Part shown: in pieces, positions 25,561-38,128 of the stretch | Position numbering within the stretch: the first letter of the stretch is position 1 | Layout: each line of letters starts with the position of its first letter | Source: Marchantia polymorpha subsp. ruderalis | Lineage: Eukaryota > Streptophyta > Marchantiopsida > Marchantiales > Marchantiaceae | Direction: 5' to 3' | Assembly: GCA_037833965.1 (NCBI GenBank) | Contig: AP031353.1 | Location: 18,168,501-18,232,500, forward strand | Length of the DNA stretch: 64,000 nt | Made by a program: the position numbers and the translations under genes | The notes under the pieces: generated by a model | What the model was told of the DNA's origin: nothing | Databases searched by the model: none | The model's input: the letters and a program-made list of their open reading frames with translations, nothing else

Positions 25561-26389
25561 TACTTCAAGCTTTGGATATATGCAACTAAAGTAGGCAGTA
25601 TAACTGCAATCATTATGTCAAATATGCTTAAGGCAATGCCAAATGCTGAAAGCCATTTGAGAAAAATCTGAACTATCACAACTTCACAAGAAAGATGATA
25701 GTTGACCACACATTTGTAGTTCATCGTATCTTTTAAAATAAGTAAGAACTTTCGATAATGATGAAGATTGCAAGACAACAAATTAACATGATGATGATGA
25801 TTCATTAGTGTCTATGGTGTTAGAAACATGTAATTCATATTAGCAAATAAACGAGTCACGTTTGGAAACCACTTAAATTGAATATCAAAGTTCAACAGTT
25901 GAGCTAAAAGTGTTCATGCTCCTATAATTGATGATTTACAAATTCAATACAGATTAGCTATTTTTTGGGTTCTTGTTGGCACAAATGAGGATCAAACGTG
26001 TTGCTGTTGACTCTTCCTTTTCAACATTTCGATACATAGCTAGATAGACTTTGTGAGTTGAAAGAAGAAACCAATGACCACATGTCACACTGGTTTGCCC
26101 TTCATGGTGACAATTAAACTTGCCTAGTGATGATTTCTCCACCAAATGGACAACACACACAACATGGACACGAAAGTAAAATAAACCCTTTTCTGTCAAA
26201 TTTGTAGTAATAAATAATGGCAGAACAATACATTACTCAACAATGGTAATCGTTTAACTATATCCTAAGCTCATATTCTTTGTGAACGTTTTAATATTGA
26301 TAGGAAGTAGTATATTGTAAGTGATGTAGTCTGTAACTTCATCACGATACTATTGGTGCTAGCCAAAAGCATATCTTTAATTCTTCTTA
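25561..26389. other. Intergenic DNA, no gene recognised
   Basis: Two minus-strand open frames of 81 codons occur (25560-25805 and 25954-26199). They have no recognisable motif and an AT-driven composition. Confidence 0.45.
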
Positions 26390-27564
26390 ATCGTTGTTAA
26401 TATCTAAGTATTTCTCATCACTTTCGTTTTGTTCCCTGTTCCTTGTTTTGTTCCATCCATTGGTCGCCGTCTCTTTTACTCTCTCAATCTTGTGCATTGT
26501 TGGTTCGTTGACTCACTCCATTGGTGCTTCCATGAGTCCGATCCAAGTTAGCGACGGAAGTAGAGGGCGAGGGGGCCTCCGGCGCGTGCCCAAAATGCGC
26601 GAGCAATCTTATCCGGCAGCGCCATTCGTCGAGCTCTGCCAACTTTGTCCGCCGTCCCTTGGCGCCGGTCTCGTTTCTAACGTCCCGAAGCGGATTCCAA
26701 ATCGACGTTCCGATCTGATCCGAGAGGGAGGGAAGGGGACCGGGAGGGATCGAGATGCGAGCGAGTAGGGTGGCATCCCCTCCTCTCCCTCCTACTCGTC
26801 GTGCGTGTGCATGAGGCCCGCGAACTTTTCGCTCCATGTGCTGCCGCCGTAGGTCGAAGGACCCAGCGACGGAAGACCGGGAATCTCATCTGACTGCAGT
26901 TCATCTGTTCCCTCGTTCTTTCTCGACATTCTCCTCTCCCGGGCTTTACCTACAGGTATAGCTCAGGATTTCCGGGAGGCCGGGAGAGCAATCGGCAGCC
27001 ATGGTGGCCTCTGTTGAAAATGGTCTCGTCTCGAGTACGTAGCTTCCTGCTAATGATGAAGGTTGTCCGTGGTCTGGAGATGGACAGTGAAGGTTTAATC
27101 GAGGTTTAGAGCGAGGGATCGCGCCTAAAAATCCGGAAGGGAGACCCGAGAGAAGAAGAGTGTGCGTAGGATGCGTTCACTGCGGAACTGGTGATAAGTA
27201 ATTAAGCCATGGGCTTGTGCTGGTCGACGCCAGGGTTTTAGGGAAGACCGGAATTTCGGTCGTCTATCCGTCCTCTGTTCTTAGGATACTGCCGCTCCAT
27301 TATACTTTGCGGAACTTTCTTGCTTTGAATGCCCTACAGACTTTTCCTCCAGTAACATTCCAGAGCGGAAACCGATACTCTCAGTATGTCCTCTTACAAT
27401 CTTTCATAGGAGGTCAAATGGTGGTATGACGATGAAGGTTTGGAACTTCATTGTAGCTGCCGGGCAGAAAAAGCGCTCAGTGGTAATGTTGTGCTGAGGT
27501 AGGGTTGTCAAGGTGTTCTCTTAGAGGTTTACATTGTCTGACAACCAAACGCGAATGTATCTAG
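26390..27564 (+). promoter_or_regulatory. Promoter and 5' leader region of the PPR-SMR gene
   Basis: GC content rises sharply from about 26520 to 27200, directly upstream of the PPR start. Open frames here on both strands look like products of GC-rich DNA. I could not place the transcription start, and the leader may contain an intron. An in-frame TAG directly precedes the ATG at 27565, so the coding start is fixed unless an upstream coding exon exists. Confidence 0.45.
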
Positions 27565-30500
27565 ATGGAGTTAGCACAGGTACTGTTTTCTGGCTGCGGG
27601 CGGAGATCGAACTTCTTTGACTTGAATTCCACTTTTCTTCCGTTGAAGCCGAGCTCACGACCATCATGTCTCTTTGCGATATCGCCTTTGTCTTCGAATC
27701 TCTGGAAGGGCTCCTCCTCTTCGTCGGATTCGCTCAGCATACAGCTTGGATCGTCCCTTGACGCATTCAAATTGGTCCAGGCAGATGTTGTGAAGGTACA
27801 TATGTTGTCGAAACGGAAGCGGAGGTTGAAATACTACACGAAATTGGCCGGGAGGCTTGCAGAAGATGGCCATCTTTTGGAAATGGCCGATCTTGTTGCA
27901 ATGCTTGCTGATGCAGGCCTCGATCGCTTCAATTTCATCAACTCAATAAGTTTGGACCATGTTCATTCCGCTTGTACCTCTGCCCTGAGTGAAGGCCAGT
28001 TGGATCTTTTTATGGCGTTTGTTAAGAAACTGCATGCAGCTGGATTTTGTGCTTCGAGATTTGTGGGAGATGGAGCGATGGCCCTTTTGTCGGAAGAGTG
28101 CAACAGTCTGCTGATGCGCGGTCAGTTGGACAGATGTATCAGTGTCCTAGAGACTCTATCAGGTAACTTTTCTTTTAAGGATATCGTTATACAAGCATCC
28201 AAAGACCAAGCAAATTGAAATTGAAACCGGAAGGTTCACCGTGCACTCGTTGAAGCTGATTGCTTCACTTGCCACTTAGTATATTTTTAACAGTCTTCTA
28301 GAATCAGGCCAAACTGTTGACGATGCTCCTGACAGTTAGTTGATACTCTAGTTGATTCTCTGTGTCTTCTCAAGCATTCCTCTTCAGCTTAAAGTGTGAA
28401 GTGGGATCTGGATGAGCTGCGCTTGTGGAACCGGCAGAAATTCTGAGCACAGTTAAAACAACACTTTCAATCAGCCATTAGCCTTGGCTTTGATGTGGCA
28501 CCAATTTTCATATCTTTCAGCGTGTTTATTTTGAAGCCTAAATGCACGGCTTATGAATGCAGGATCTGGGTTTTTATTGAGAAAGGTGGTTGATACAAAG
28601 CAAGTTATTTTATGTTGCGCTAGGTCCCGCAACGTTGATGCTGCTATCAAGTATGGATCCGACTCTTATAAATGACTGCTGCATTCAGTTGATGCTTCGT
28701 CTCCCAGGATTGCCAGGACGAAAATAATCTAGAACATGATGGCACCCTTAAATATAACACGGAACATTCGTCACGCAGTGATGAGTTTAGATCGTGTACA
28801 GGGAACTGAGTGTTCAAGATGCAATTGTGATATTCGTGAAGGGTTTTTTTTGATCAAAAACATTGTTTTAGTACGTGATCTAAGCGCTTCCCTTCTTGGT
28901 TTGTTGGTAAGGAGGACGCATTCTTTTGACAAAGTTTTTTTCCCTTTGGCAGATATGCCAGTATGTTGCCTCCCATCAATCTTCATTACAACCACATGAT
29001 ACAGGAATTCGGTAACCAAGGAAACTTGCAGGCCGCATTCACAATATTTAGCTCTATGGAAGAAGCGAATATAAAGCCAGACATGTACACTTACCGAACT
29101 TTGATAGATGCTTGTGCTCATCAAGGGGATGCTTCGAAAGCTACAGCTGTTTTCAAGGTTTGCATCTTGTTGTTTTGGGGGGTTTTCACTAATTTATGCT
29201 TACACTAATCTCGCAGTTACATTCGTGTCCAGATGTGCATTCTTATTTCAGCGGTCATTATTGCGTACTTTACACATTTCTGTTCTTTGTGTATTCAGGA
29301 GATCATACAGTCCGGAAATCAGCCCAATGTCTATGTTTATAACAGTTTAATGAATGTTCATGCTGGAGACGCGGAGGTCGTGTGGCAGTTGTACGAGGAT
29401 ATGCGGGTTAGTTTGGACGATCAAGCCTGCTGCGAGCATGCTTATTTTATCTCTTGTTTCAGTATCATCAAGTTACTGCACGAGGCTGTCATTTTCTGAT
29501 AGCTCTATCTGACTTGGTTGTAGAGAGTTGGAGTGGAGCCCGATTTGGCTACCTACAACATCATGCTAAAGTCCTGCAGTGTCTCGAAATGCGCCGAAAG
29601 GGCAAAGGCCCTGTACAGTGACATGGAGGCTGGGGCAGCTACAACAGGGCTGAAACTCGACGTCTTTACCTATACGACTGCTATTCATGTACATTCTATT
29701 AATCCTTTTCAGCATACCAAGGAACTAAGGACTATGTTACCTGTCCAATCTCTGCTCCTTTTGTTGTCGACGTAGCAGCTTACATGAAGTAGTTTACTTG
29801 ACGGGTTCCTTGAATTACGTATGTACACCTTAGTACTTGTCCTAGTTGAGTACGAATGGTATTCAGCTAGCACATATGTGACGTTTGATAATCAGATCTA
29901 CTATGTATTTGTGTCCTCTGTCGTTTTCCCGATATTTTTAGCGAGCATTAGCGTTGTTCAAGTATGATTGCGTTTCCAACCTTTCTTAATCTCGTGGTTG
30001 CTAATTCGCCTAAATTATGTGTCGTTTACATCATACGTTTTTTATCGTTATTCCAGAGTCTAGTGCATAAACATGCATTTCCAGTTCTAAGTCCTGAGCA
30101 TAGTCCAGTCCAGTGCGGAACTGAGCAGCTCATCAATATCTAGGGTTGTCCGTCGCCAGCTTGTAAGTTATAGAGTTCTAACTGGACGCTTCTGCGACCC
30201 TTAAGGCCCTTTGATACTACAATATCGGGAGCGAAGTCTGCCATACTAGAACCAGACCAGAGTGGAAGTAACTCGTAAATATGACCTCTCTTATTTCACG
30301 ATGTGCCCTAAGGCCGTGGTTGTCAAGAAATGTCTTCCTCTGGTCCCTTGGTGCAAGACTAGAAATCAAATTTCGGATGAGATTTATTTCTGTCAATCAC
30401 GAGATGAGAAGAACGGGAGCTTCCACAACGTTGCAGAGAGGACAAATCCATGCCCATAATCTGGTTTCATGTACCACATTTTCACAACTTCACTCTGCCA

Positions 30501-33500
30501 GTGGAAAGGAGTCCGTTTATAAGTTTTTCAACCTAGACCCTTGGATTGACACCTGGAAGCTTTGAACGAGTATTATTTATTACGGCAATTTCCACTATAA
30601 GAGAGATCACTTTTTGGCTTTCAACTAGTCATCTCTCATCCTGAACTCCTCCCTCAAATGCCTGGTCAGGTTTAAGTAGCACCGCTCAGCGCAAGCGCAC
30701 GTTTAATGGTCTTCACTCTTTCACAGGCAAATACTTATTTGTATTCTTATATACTCATTGTATACTTATTTTTATACTGTGTTCACAGATCTTTGGAGAA
30801 GCGAAAATGTGGGACTTGGCTCTGAAAGTGAAGGAGGATATGATCGACGCTGGGGTCACTCCCAATGTGATTACGTGGACAGCGTTGCTGGGCGCTTGTG
30901 CTAATGTTGGTATGGTGGAACAAGCTTTCAACATTTTTAGCGAGATGTTGGTGGCCGGTTGTCCCCCTAATTCTCAGACTTACAACATGCTGATAAATGC
31001 TTGTTGTGAGGCCAACCAACATGATAGAGCCTTCTTGCTATTCAAGGAGTGGAAAAATACGGGAAAAATTTTATCCTGCAGAGAAATCGAGGATTCAGAG
31101 TTTTCTCCCGTTCAAATTGGCGAATTTCTTCTAGAGGAGTCAATATCGGGTTCCTGCGAGGATGATGTGAAGTCTTCCACGAGGTCTTATCACTCAAAGC
31201 CGAATTTGGTTACATACAACACTCTGATGAAGGCTTGTGGTCAGGAGCCCAAGTTGGTCAAAGAAGTAATGGATAACATCATATCAGCTGGACTGACGCC
31301 GGATCGAACCAGTTGGTCAACTCTTATTGACGCGTATGGTAGTAAAGGCTACTTGGAAGAGGCCATCAACGTAGGTATTGCTGGAAAGTTCTGGCTTATA
31401 AAACCACTCTCTGTTATATATTGTGAAGATTGAAGATGGAATTATTACGATAGGAGGTAGCGTGAGAAAATTTTCCGAGTCAGATCTAGGCTTCATGCTT
31501 TTGCATTTCAGATACTAAATCATCGACTTTTTTGTTATAAGGAAAATCTGAAACATGTGCAGCACCTTCTAGATACACACATAGCATATCCTGACCTCTA
31601 TCCCTTCCCTTTCTTGAAGGTTGTGGTAATTATCTGAATTATTTGAACTCAAGCTGGCTAGTCATCGTGGGTCTCGTTGTTTGACTTTTGATAGGCGTTC
31701 AACAGTAATTTATTCAATAAGTACGCACCATCCTGTACGGTCTTTGATTCATTGAGAGGTTTTTGTTCTATCGTCTGCAGGTATTCAGGAGTATGAAAGA
31801 TGTTGGCATCACTCCCGATCTTGTTGCGTACACATCAATCATCAAAGTGAGTGCAGGAATCTTATTCTTGCTCTTGTTTGTCAGGAATAATCAGTTTATT
31901 TAGTATCTCGTTTTGTTTCGTCGGACAATCATGTCTTTGCACACCCCGCCACCTTATGGTGCACGTGATGTGTGTGGAGCTCATGTGCTTTCTCCCGGTG
32001 TTGTGGATTTGTTAGTAGCATTTCGTTCTTGTTGTTGGTTGGATTGGAGGTATTTGGATGTCCCGCTTTTAAGTTCTGCCTCATAATTTTATTGCCTCTG
32101 CTCGAGTTATTTCCACGGTTGTTTGAATGCTAACATCGTCTGTACTACAACTTTGAATCAGGCATGTGTCGAAGCCAGAGACTCTGACATGGCTTTTCAG
32201 TTTTTTCGTGAACTTAAGGGGGTCGGTTTGAGGCCAAATAAGGTAAATAGCATCTGTGCAGTGAGTGCCATTCGAGCATATTATATGTACGTTTAACTTC
32301 GATTACAGCTGCATCTACTTCTGTGGGGATGTTTACACCGTTTTGCATGTCAACAGCAATGCCTGTACGCTTATGAAGTCATCTGCAGTTAACGACGAAG
32401 CGATTACCCGATGGTTAATCTTGTTCAGCCTATTGGCTTTTGATGCTGAAACCTTCTGCCTTTCTTGCTTATCCTTCCACAGGTCACCTACAACACCCTT
32501 TTCAGGGCACAACGTACTTGCCGGAAGCTGTGCGAGGTCCAGCGTGCCCTTGCACTATATGAAGAGATGCGGGATGCTGGGTATAATACATAGCTTTGAG
32601 AAAACTTCTTTCTCGCGACAATCTATTCTATGATCATCGTGGATATGAATGACCTCGAGACAATCTAACCTCAACATTTCATTCGTTTGTGGATGATAGA
32701 TTTGCCCCCAATGATGGCATATTGAGAGTGCTGCTGGAACAGTGGGCAGAAGGCGCGATCGAAGATGGTGTTAGTGAGCAAAGAGCCAGTTCTGTAAAAT
32801 ACCAGAGAGAAGCGTCAGCTGGCTTTTCTGAATACACTCAGTTGTTGCTTCAGAAAGTGGCAGTGCATGCTCAGGCTAAAAACCCTGAACCTAAACTGAT
32901 CGATTTACACGGGCTCTCAAGGGTAAGAAGTTTGTCGTAATATTAGCCGGAGAATTTTCCTTATCTGTCACTGTCATTCACTAGGATTCTCTAACATATA
33001 TGGAGGGATCTCCTGCGATCGTGGAGGCCTAGAATGAAATCACTTGTCAGTCAGCTCACGTTTTAGATGGCATAATGCAGGGAGAGTCCCGAATAGCAGT
33101 ACTGGCTGTTTTGCGCATTATCAAGGAGCGCTATAGCCAAGGTATGCAAAGATTCTCGATGGAGATTGCAAGATTACTTGAAACTACATGCTGTTAGGAG
33201 AGAGATTTACTGGCGCTGGTTTTTCCGTATACAAGAGTTGGTATGTTTTGGCTGGCTTCCTTGCTAATGTGGTTCCAATTGAGGACATGTATGCAGGCCA
33301 CCCGATAAAAGACGGACTGGTCATCATTACTGGCATCGGAAGACATAGTGAGAGTCCAGGGAATTCTGTTATTCGGCATGCTGTCTTGCACGTGCTTCAA
33401 GACGAGTTGGGTCTTCCCGTTACCTGTGGCCCAACGGAGATCCGGATAGTTCGCAAGACAGTGCAAACCTCTTCAGCCACAGAGAGCACATCTTACGATA

Positions 33501-33790
33501 GGAACGGGCTTGCTAGCAAAGTATCATTGGAAGAGAAACATCGTGTTTTTGAAAGTCAATCCACATCAGGAGAAGATGATCAGAGTGATAGTTTAGATGA
33601 CGAGGAAATGTCAGACGGCTTTACAGGTAAAGGTGATCGTGGACCAAGCTTCATAGCCCGAAAGCCTACCAATTTTGGAAGATTGATAGTTACCAGGGAT
33701 GCCCTAGAAGCGTGGTTAACGAAGAAGCGCACCAGAGAGTTAGTGAGGAGGCCGATCGAAGCCTCGGAGGAAGGTAAAACTGTTTCATAG
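27565..33790 (+). CDS. P-class PPR protein with C-terminal SMR domain, At5g02830-like
   Basis: Twelve exons in consistent phase give 922 aa: 27565-28162, 28563-28650, 28953-29157, 29299-29406, 29524-29688, 30789-31370, 31781-31846, 32162-32242, 32483-32580, 32700-32922, 33081-33141 and 33297-33790 (TAG). The Ser/Arg-rich N-terminus looks like an organelle targeting peptide, probably plastid. Helical sequence (LAEDGHLLEMADLVAMLADA) comes first, then about eleven 35-residue PPR motifs such as TYRTLIDACAHQGD, TYNIMLKSC, WTALLGACANVGMVEQA and AYTSIIKACVEARDSD. The SMR domain has LIDLHGLS and TGIGRHS. The C-terminal segment RKPTNFGRLIVTRDALEAWL is also conserved in my memory of Arabidopsis At5g02830. 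P-class PPR proteins bind organellar RNA, and SMR domains can be endonucleases. The exact RNA target is unknown. An extra acidic linker (about 33550-33640) separates SMR from the tail. Confidence 0.9.
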
Positions 33791-35320
33791 CATGCACATT
33801 TGTACATTATATCATACAGCTACGCATCCCTGTTTGGGCGTTTGTGTAGTGAATTGTGTTGTGCAAGGCTGAATGGGTAAATATAAGAGAGCCCTGCTGG
33901 AAAAGGTTCTTTCTATTCGTGTAAGATGAAGGATGCCGAACCTACTGCTCCAGGTGCGGTCGCCTTAGAGCCTCATCGTTTTATACATAGCATCATGAAA
34001 TGGATCTCTTTTCATTGTATATCGACGAGAGATTTAATTTATTTCTGGAGAGAGAAGAATGCTAGAGCAGCGGACACCTTCTTTCTGGCTCTGAACATAA
34101 TGTTTCTGAGTAAACGCCTGAGTAAATGCATGGAAGAAAACTGTGAACACATAATCTGGAGGGACTTTGTTCCTACATTGGGCTCTGTCACGTCGTATTC
34201 TATTTGACGTTTACGTACACTATGACCATCATGTCTCGGGCTCCATTGCGCACGTCAGATGTTATTTCTGATGGATGAACCCACTTTAGATGCACCTATG
34301 TAATACTTTACATCCCACACGTGTTCGGAATTGATTAGTTTTACGAGATAGCAGGTTAATCTGGCCAATTTATCATAATACTCGCTGTGCGCTGCATACT
34401 ACCTTACAGTGGCAAGTAGGGTCAGGACTTCTGCCCCTTGATTCACATTGAAGAATTCTCTGTTTCGCCTCGTGTCATAGATGGTCATAGACCAAGGTCT
34501 ATGACCATCTATCGTATCGGACCAGAATTTCCTCTGCCATCAGGCCTTACATGTATGTTTGTATATCTCAAATTAAAACGATCAAAAGCTTTGACGATGA
34601 TACAGTTTTCATGAAGTGATTCATAGTACATTTCAAGCAACTTGTGCTTTCGAGTGGATTGTAGTGAAGCCCTGATACATTTCCAGCAGAAACAGCAAAA
34701 GGCGTTATCAGCTCTTGGTATCATTGAAGCTAGACGGTTTGTGACGTTTGAAGCAAAAACCCAGATTCGTTGACTAAATTACTCCTCGCAAAGACTTTGA
34801 AAGTTGCCATTACTTTAGTTGTCAAAAGACCAGATGTTCTTTTGAGAAATCCACAAAGTGTTTTGACAAATAATGAATATATAGAGAAAATTACTTGATG
34901 AACCCCATTGTAAGACAAGTAGCTTGATGGGACTCATCAAGTATACTTTACCCTATGTGACATGACTCATGAACCCGTAACCAATGTTCTAATATCTGCC
35001 GACGTAGTATGAGTGGAGGAAGAAACATTTCTTTCAGTGCAAAGAAAGGTTGCAAGAGTTTCTGAATTCCAAAACGTTTTGTGCATAGTTGATTGTCATT
35101 GCATTGCTCCTGGTCGCATTAGAGCTCCACTAGAGGTGATCACTCTCGTTCTTGTCAAGAACTTGCACAAATGACCACAATATGATTATCGAGATGCATG
35201 ACTTGTATTGTTCGTGGTACACAGTGAGCCCGAGTTCAATTCTACTTCATAGTGTTGTGAGTCAGTAGATCTTTATCTAGGAGACAGTTCATTCTTGTCC
35301 GTGGATTTTAGGTTCAGGTC
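33791..35320. other. 3' flank of the PPR gene and intergenic DNA
   Basis: The first few hundred bases probably hold the 3' UTR. No further gene is visible. A perfect short-loop inverted repeat lies at 34477-34512, and a looser one (10-bp arms, TACTTGATGA) at 34892-34944. Confidence 0.5.
34477..34512. repeat. Perfect short-loop inverted repeat, 17-bp arms
   Basis: ATAGATGGTCATAGACC is followed by a 2-nt AA loop and its exact reverse complement. It is unrelated in sequence to the other hairpins of the window. Confidence 0.93.
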
Positions 35321-35521
35321 AAATGTTGATATTGGTGAAGATGACTATTGAATCATTTGATGTGCATCTACTTCAGAATTGTCATCCTCTGGCTACAACA
35401 ATCCGTCAGATGTCTCCACTTGTCCGTTGATTCTAGTTTAAGTTCAAATGATGTGTTGAGTGAGCAACTACTTAAATGTTGTGTTTTATACTTCACACAA
35501 AGTTTTTCTTCTCTCACAACA

Positions 35522-35533
35522 TGGTATAAGAGC
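35522..35533 (+). promoter_or_regulatory. Initiator-Met tRNA primer-binding site (copia fossil)
   Basis: TGGTATAAGAGC is one base off the common plant copia site TGGTATCAGAGC. It starts directly after the LTR end ACAACA. Confidence 0.75.
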
Positions 35534-35724
35534 GAGTGCTCCAATGCTATGCGGTTTACAAATGTTGATAAGTTGTCTCGATTTTTACACTGACAGTAGT
35601 GTTCTTCCTCTCACGCTAGATAGCGCAATACTTTCCAGCCGCCATGGACGGTAACCACCACAACTCTGACTTTCAATTATGTTTCAAAAAAAAGCTCATG
35701 GGCCGCACAAACTACATGAATTGT

Positions 35725-35862
35725 TCTATTCGACTTAAGACCATGCTTCGCAACAAAGAAATCTACAAGAAAACAATTCTCAATCCGAATTGGTCTATTT
35801 GACTTAAGACCATGCTTCGCAACAAATAAATCTACAAGAAAACAATTCTCAATCCGATTTCT
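35725..35862. repeat. 69-bp tandem duplication
   Basis: Two nearly identical units (35725-35793 and 35794-35862) lie inside the copia gag remnant. Confidence 0.9.
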
Positions 35863-37663
35863 CTTGGTGCTAGTGATGATGTAGCTGTTGTTTCGCAACC
35901 TTCATATTAAAGAAATTGCCATGATAGAGACCCATGTCTTTCTTGACATTATTTCTTCCATCACCGAGTTTGAAGATATTTTTTTTGAATTGTGGATGTA
36001 TTTGCGCACTTTATATCAATCTAACTATGCTCAGCGTTGGATGATGCTAACTAAGAAGCTTGCTATTTTTAAGTTGCGTGATACTGTCACTGAACAATAT
36101 TTTCAGACTATTCAGTATCTCAAGATCCAACCTGCTGCCATTTAACTTCTGATTGTGATTTGATCCATTACACTCTCAAGTGTCTTCTGCTCTCGTGGAC
36201 ATTGTTTGTTTCCAACTTCAGCAGCAACTTGTCTCGAGATCCTCCACCTGACTTCACATAACTGGTATAGCCTCTTCGGACATACAATACTTGGTTCGAC
36301 AGTCATCAAGAGGATGAAACTATCAATGTAATGACATGGTTCAACTTCTACAAACATCGCTCTCAACGTTACTCTTTGTATATTAGTCATATTAGCAGCA
36401 TATAATTACTTCTTAGAAGTTCCAACTTGGTTGACTGTATTCTACTATTAATGTGACCAATTGCAACGATTACCTTGAGATCAACGCGAGGGTTAACACG
36501 ATTCACAACACTAACATCTAGATTTCATTTATTTTGATGTGATGTGAAGCGTGCTTCAAGTAGAATTTGTGTATATGCCAATGTGTTTAGTGGATCATCT
36601 ATTGACTATCATACATCTGCCACATCTTTGCATCTGCAGCATGCTTTGCATTGAGGTAGAGTATTATTAGAGACTTTTTGAACTAACCAAGACATGATCA
36701 ACTAGAAGTGGAGTTAGTTCGTTTATCAAGGGATCAAGTTTACATTTGTTCAGCAGCTCCGCTGTATATTTATGTTGATGGAAAAACAAACTGCCGTAAG
36801 GGAGTGTGTGAAAGTTAACACCGAGGTTGCGAGAGACATACCTTAGATCCTTCATCTGGTAACATTGGTGTAATTGCATCTCAATCTTTGCAATACATGT
36901 AGAACAACTTCCTAGAAATAGTAGATCATCCACATAAAAAAGTAGCATAGTGATGTTATTACCTTCTCAAAGAAAGTAGAGGTTGGGATCAAAATTGCTT
37001 CAAACCTAATCAACTAATTGTAGATGGGAGTTAATCTTCTTGTATCATTGTCTCGAAGACTGTTTAAATTCATAAATTGATCTTTTGAGAAGACAAACAA
37101 GATATGACTGGACTTGCTGCTCAAAACCGGATGATTGTCTCATGTATATCTTTTTGTGCAGCTTTTCATTGATCTTTTCAGTCATTACATTTACATGATG
37201 TAATTTCCGTCCAAGGGCTACTGATAATGAAATAAGAGCTTGAAAAGTTGGCCATCATATCACATGAGTAAACGTTTCATTGTAATCAATGTCATGCTTT
37301 TGTTTGAGTCATCTAGCTACCAAACACGCTTTTGATCCTAGAGTGATAGCATGTGGTTGAGGTTTGATCTTGAAAATTCATTTAGACAAGAAGGCTTGCT
37401 TGCTTTCTAGGAGCTTAAGGAATTCCCATGTGAAGTTTGAAATAAGAGAGTCAAACTCCTCCTACATTGTTACTCTCCATAGAGGATTCTTGAGATTTTT
37501 AGTCACTGATAGTTGATCATCGGTAGGGTGTGACTTCTCCACTATGTTGAGGAAGGGGTGATTCGTTACATGATAGTTATATGGCAAAAATTGAACAAGT
37601 CTTTTGATTTGTCGCTAGGATCACATCGTGGACCATGATCAGGAGCCCTGCAAAATAGACTTT

Positions 37664-37881
37664 TTTGTCACAACGCTGATAACGTTGATGAAGATGTTGA
37701 TGAAGATGACTGTTGAGTCACTTGGTGAATTTGTTTGTGGCGACGCAAATAATGTTCATGAAGATATTGATGTTGATGAAGATGATTGTTGAGTCGCTTG
37801 GTGGATTTGTTTGTCGTGACGCTGATAACGTCGATAAAGATGGTGATGTTGGTGAAGATGATTGTTGAATCGTTTGGTGCA
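37664..37881. repeat. About three 76-bp tandem units
   Basis: Units at roughly 37664-37729, 37730-37805 and 37806-37881 share GATGAAGATG...GTTGAGTCGCTTGGTG. The last unit runs into sequence similar to the LTR piece at 35332-35430. It lies between the integrase and RT parts of the minus-strand copia remnant. Confidence 0.8.
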
Positions 37882-38074
37882 TACACTTCAAAATTGTCAT
37901 CCTCTTATTGCAACAATCCGTCAGATGTCTCCTCTTTAATTCCAAGTCCATTGAATAGGTCCACGAACTTGTGGGTATTCTACAAATGACCTGATACATG
38001 TCAAGAAATGTTACATCATCTGTAGAGATAATGTTGTCGGATCACTAGATCATAGCAATTGTACGATTTATAAT

Positions 38075-38128
38075 CATTGGTATAGCCTGAAAACACACAC
38101 ACATGTGTGTTTTCAGGCTATACCAATG
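38075..38128. repeat. Perfect short-loop inverted repeat, 25-bp arms
   Basis: Arms 38075-38099 and 38104-38128 are exact reverse complements around a 4-nt loop. It lies at the edge of copia integrase sequence, so part of that sequence is present in both orientations. Confidence 0.95.

Larger units (their letters stand above)
35330..36420 (+). mobile_element. Ty1/copia 5' end: LTR piece, primer site, gag remnant (fossil)
   Basis: An LTR-like segment ending ACAACA at about 35521 is followed by a primer-binding site and then plus-strand gag-like sequence from about 35640. Its protein-like parts (for example YAQRWMMLTKKLAIFKLRD) fit the N-terminal gag region of plant copia elements. It is heavily broken and appears truncated near 36.4 kb, where opposite-strand copia sequence begins. 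Part of the LTR (35332-35430) recurs at about 37850-37950. It is old. Confidence 0.6.

Noticed and set aside
28163-28218. Read-through of PPR exon 1 past 28162 (frame stays open to 28218)
   Set aside because: The frame soon stops, while the GTAACT donor at 28163 joins in phase to 28563-28650 and then to the next exon, giving the expected family sequence before the first PPR motif.
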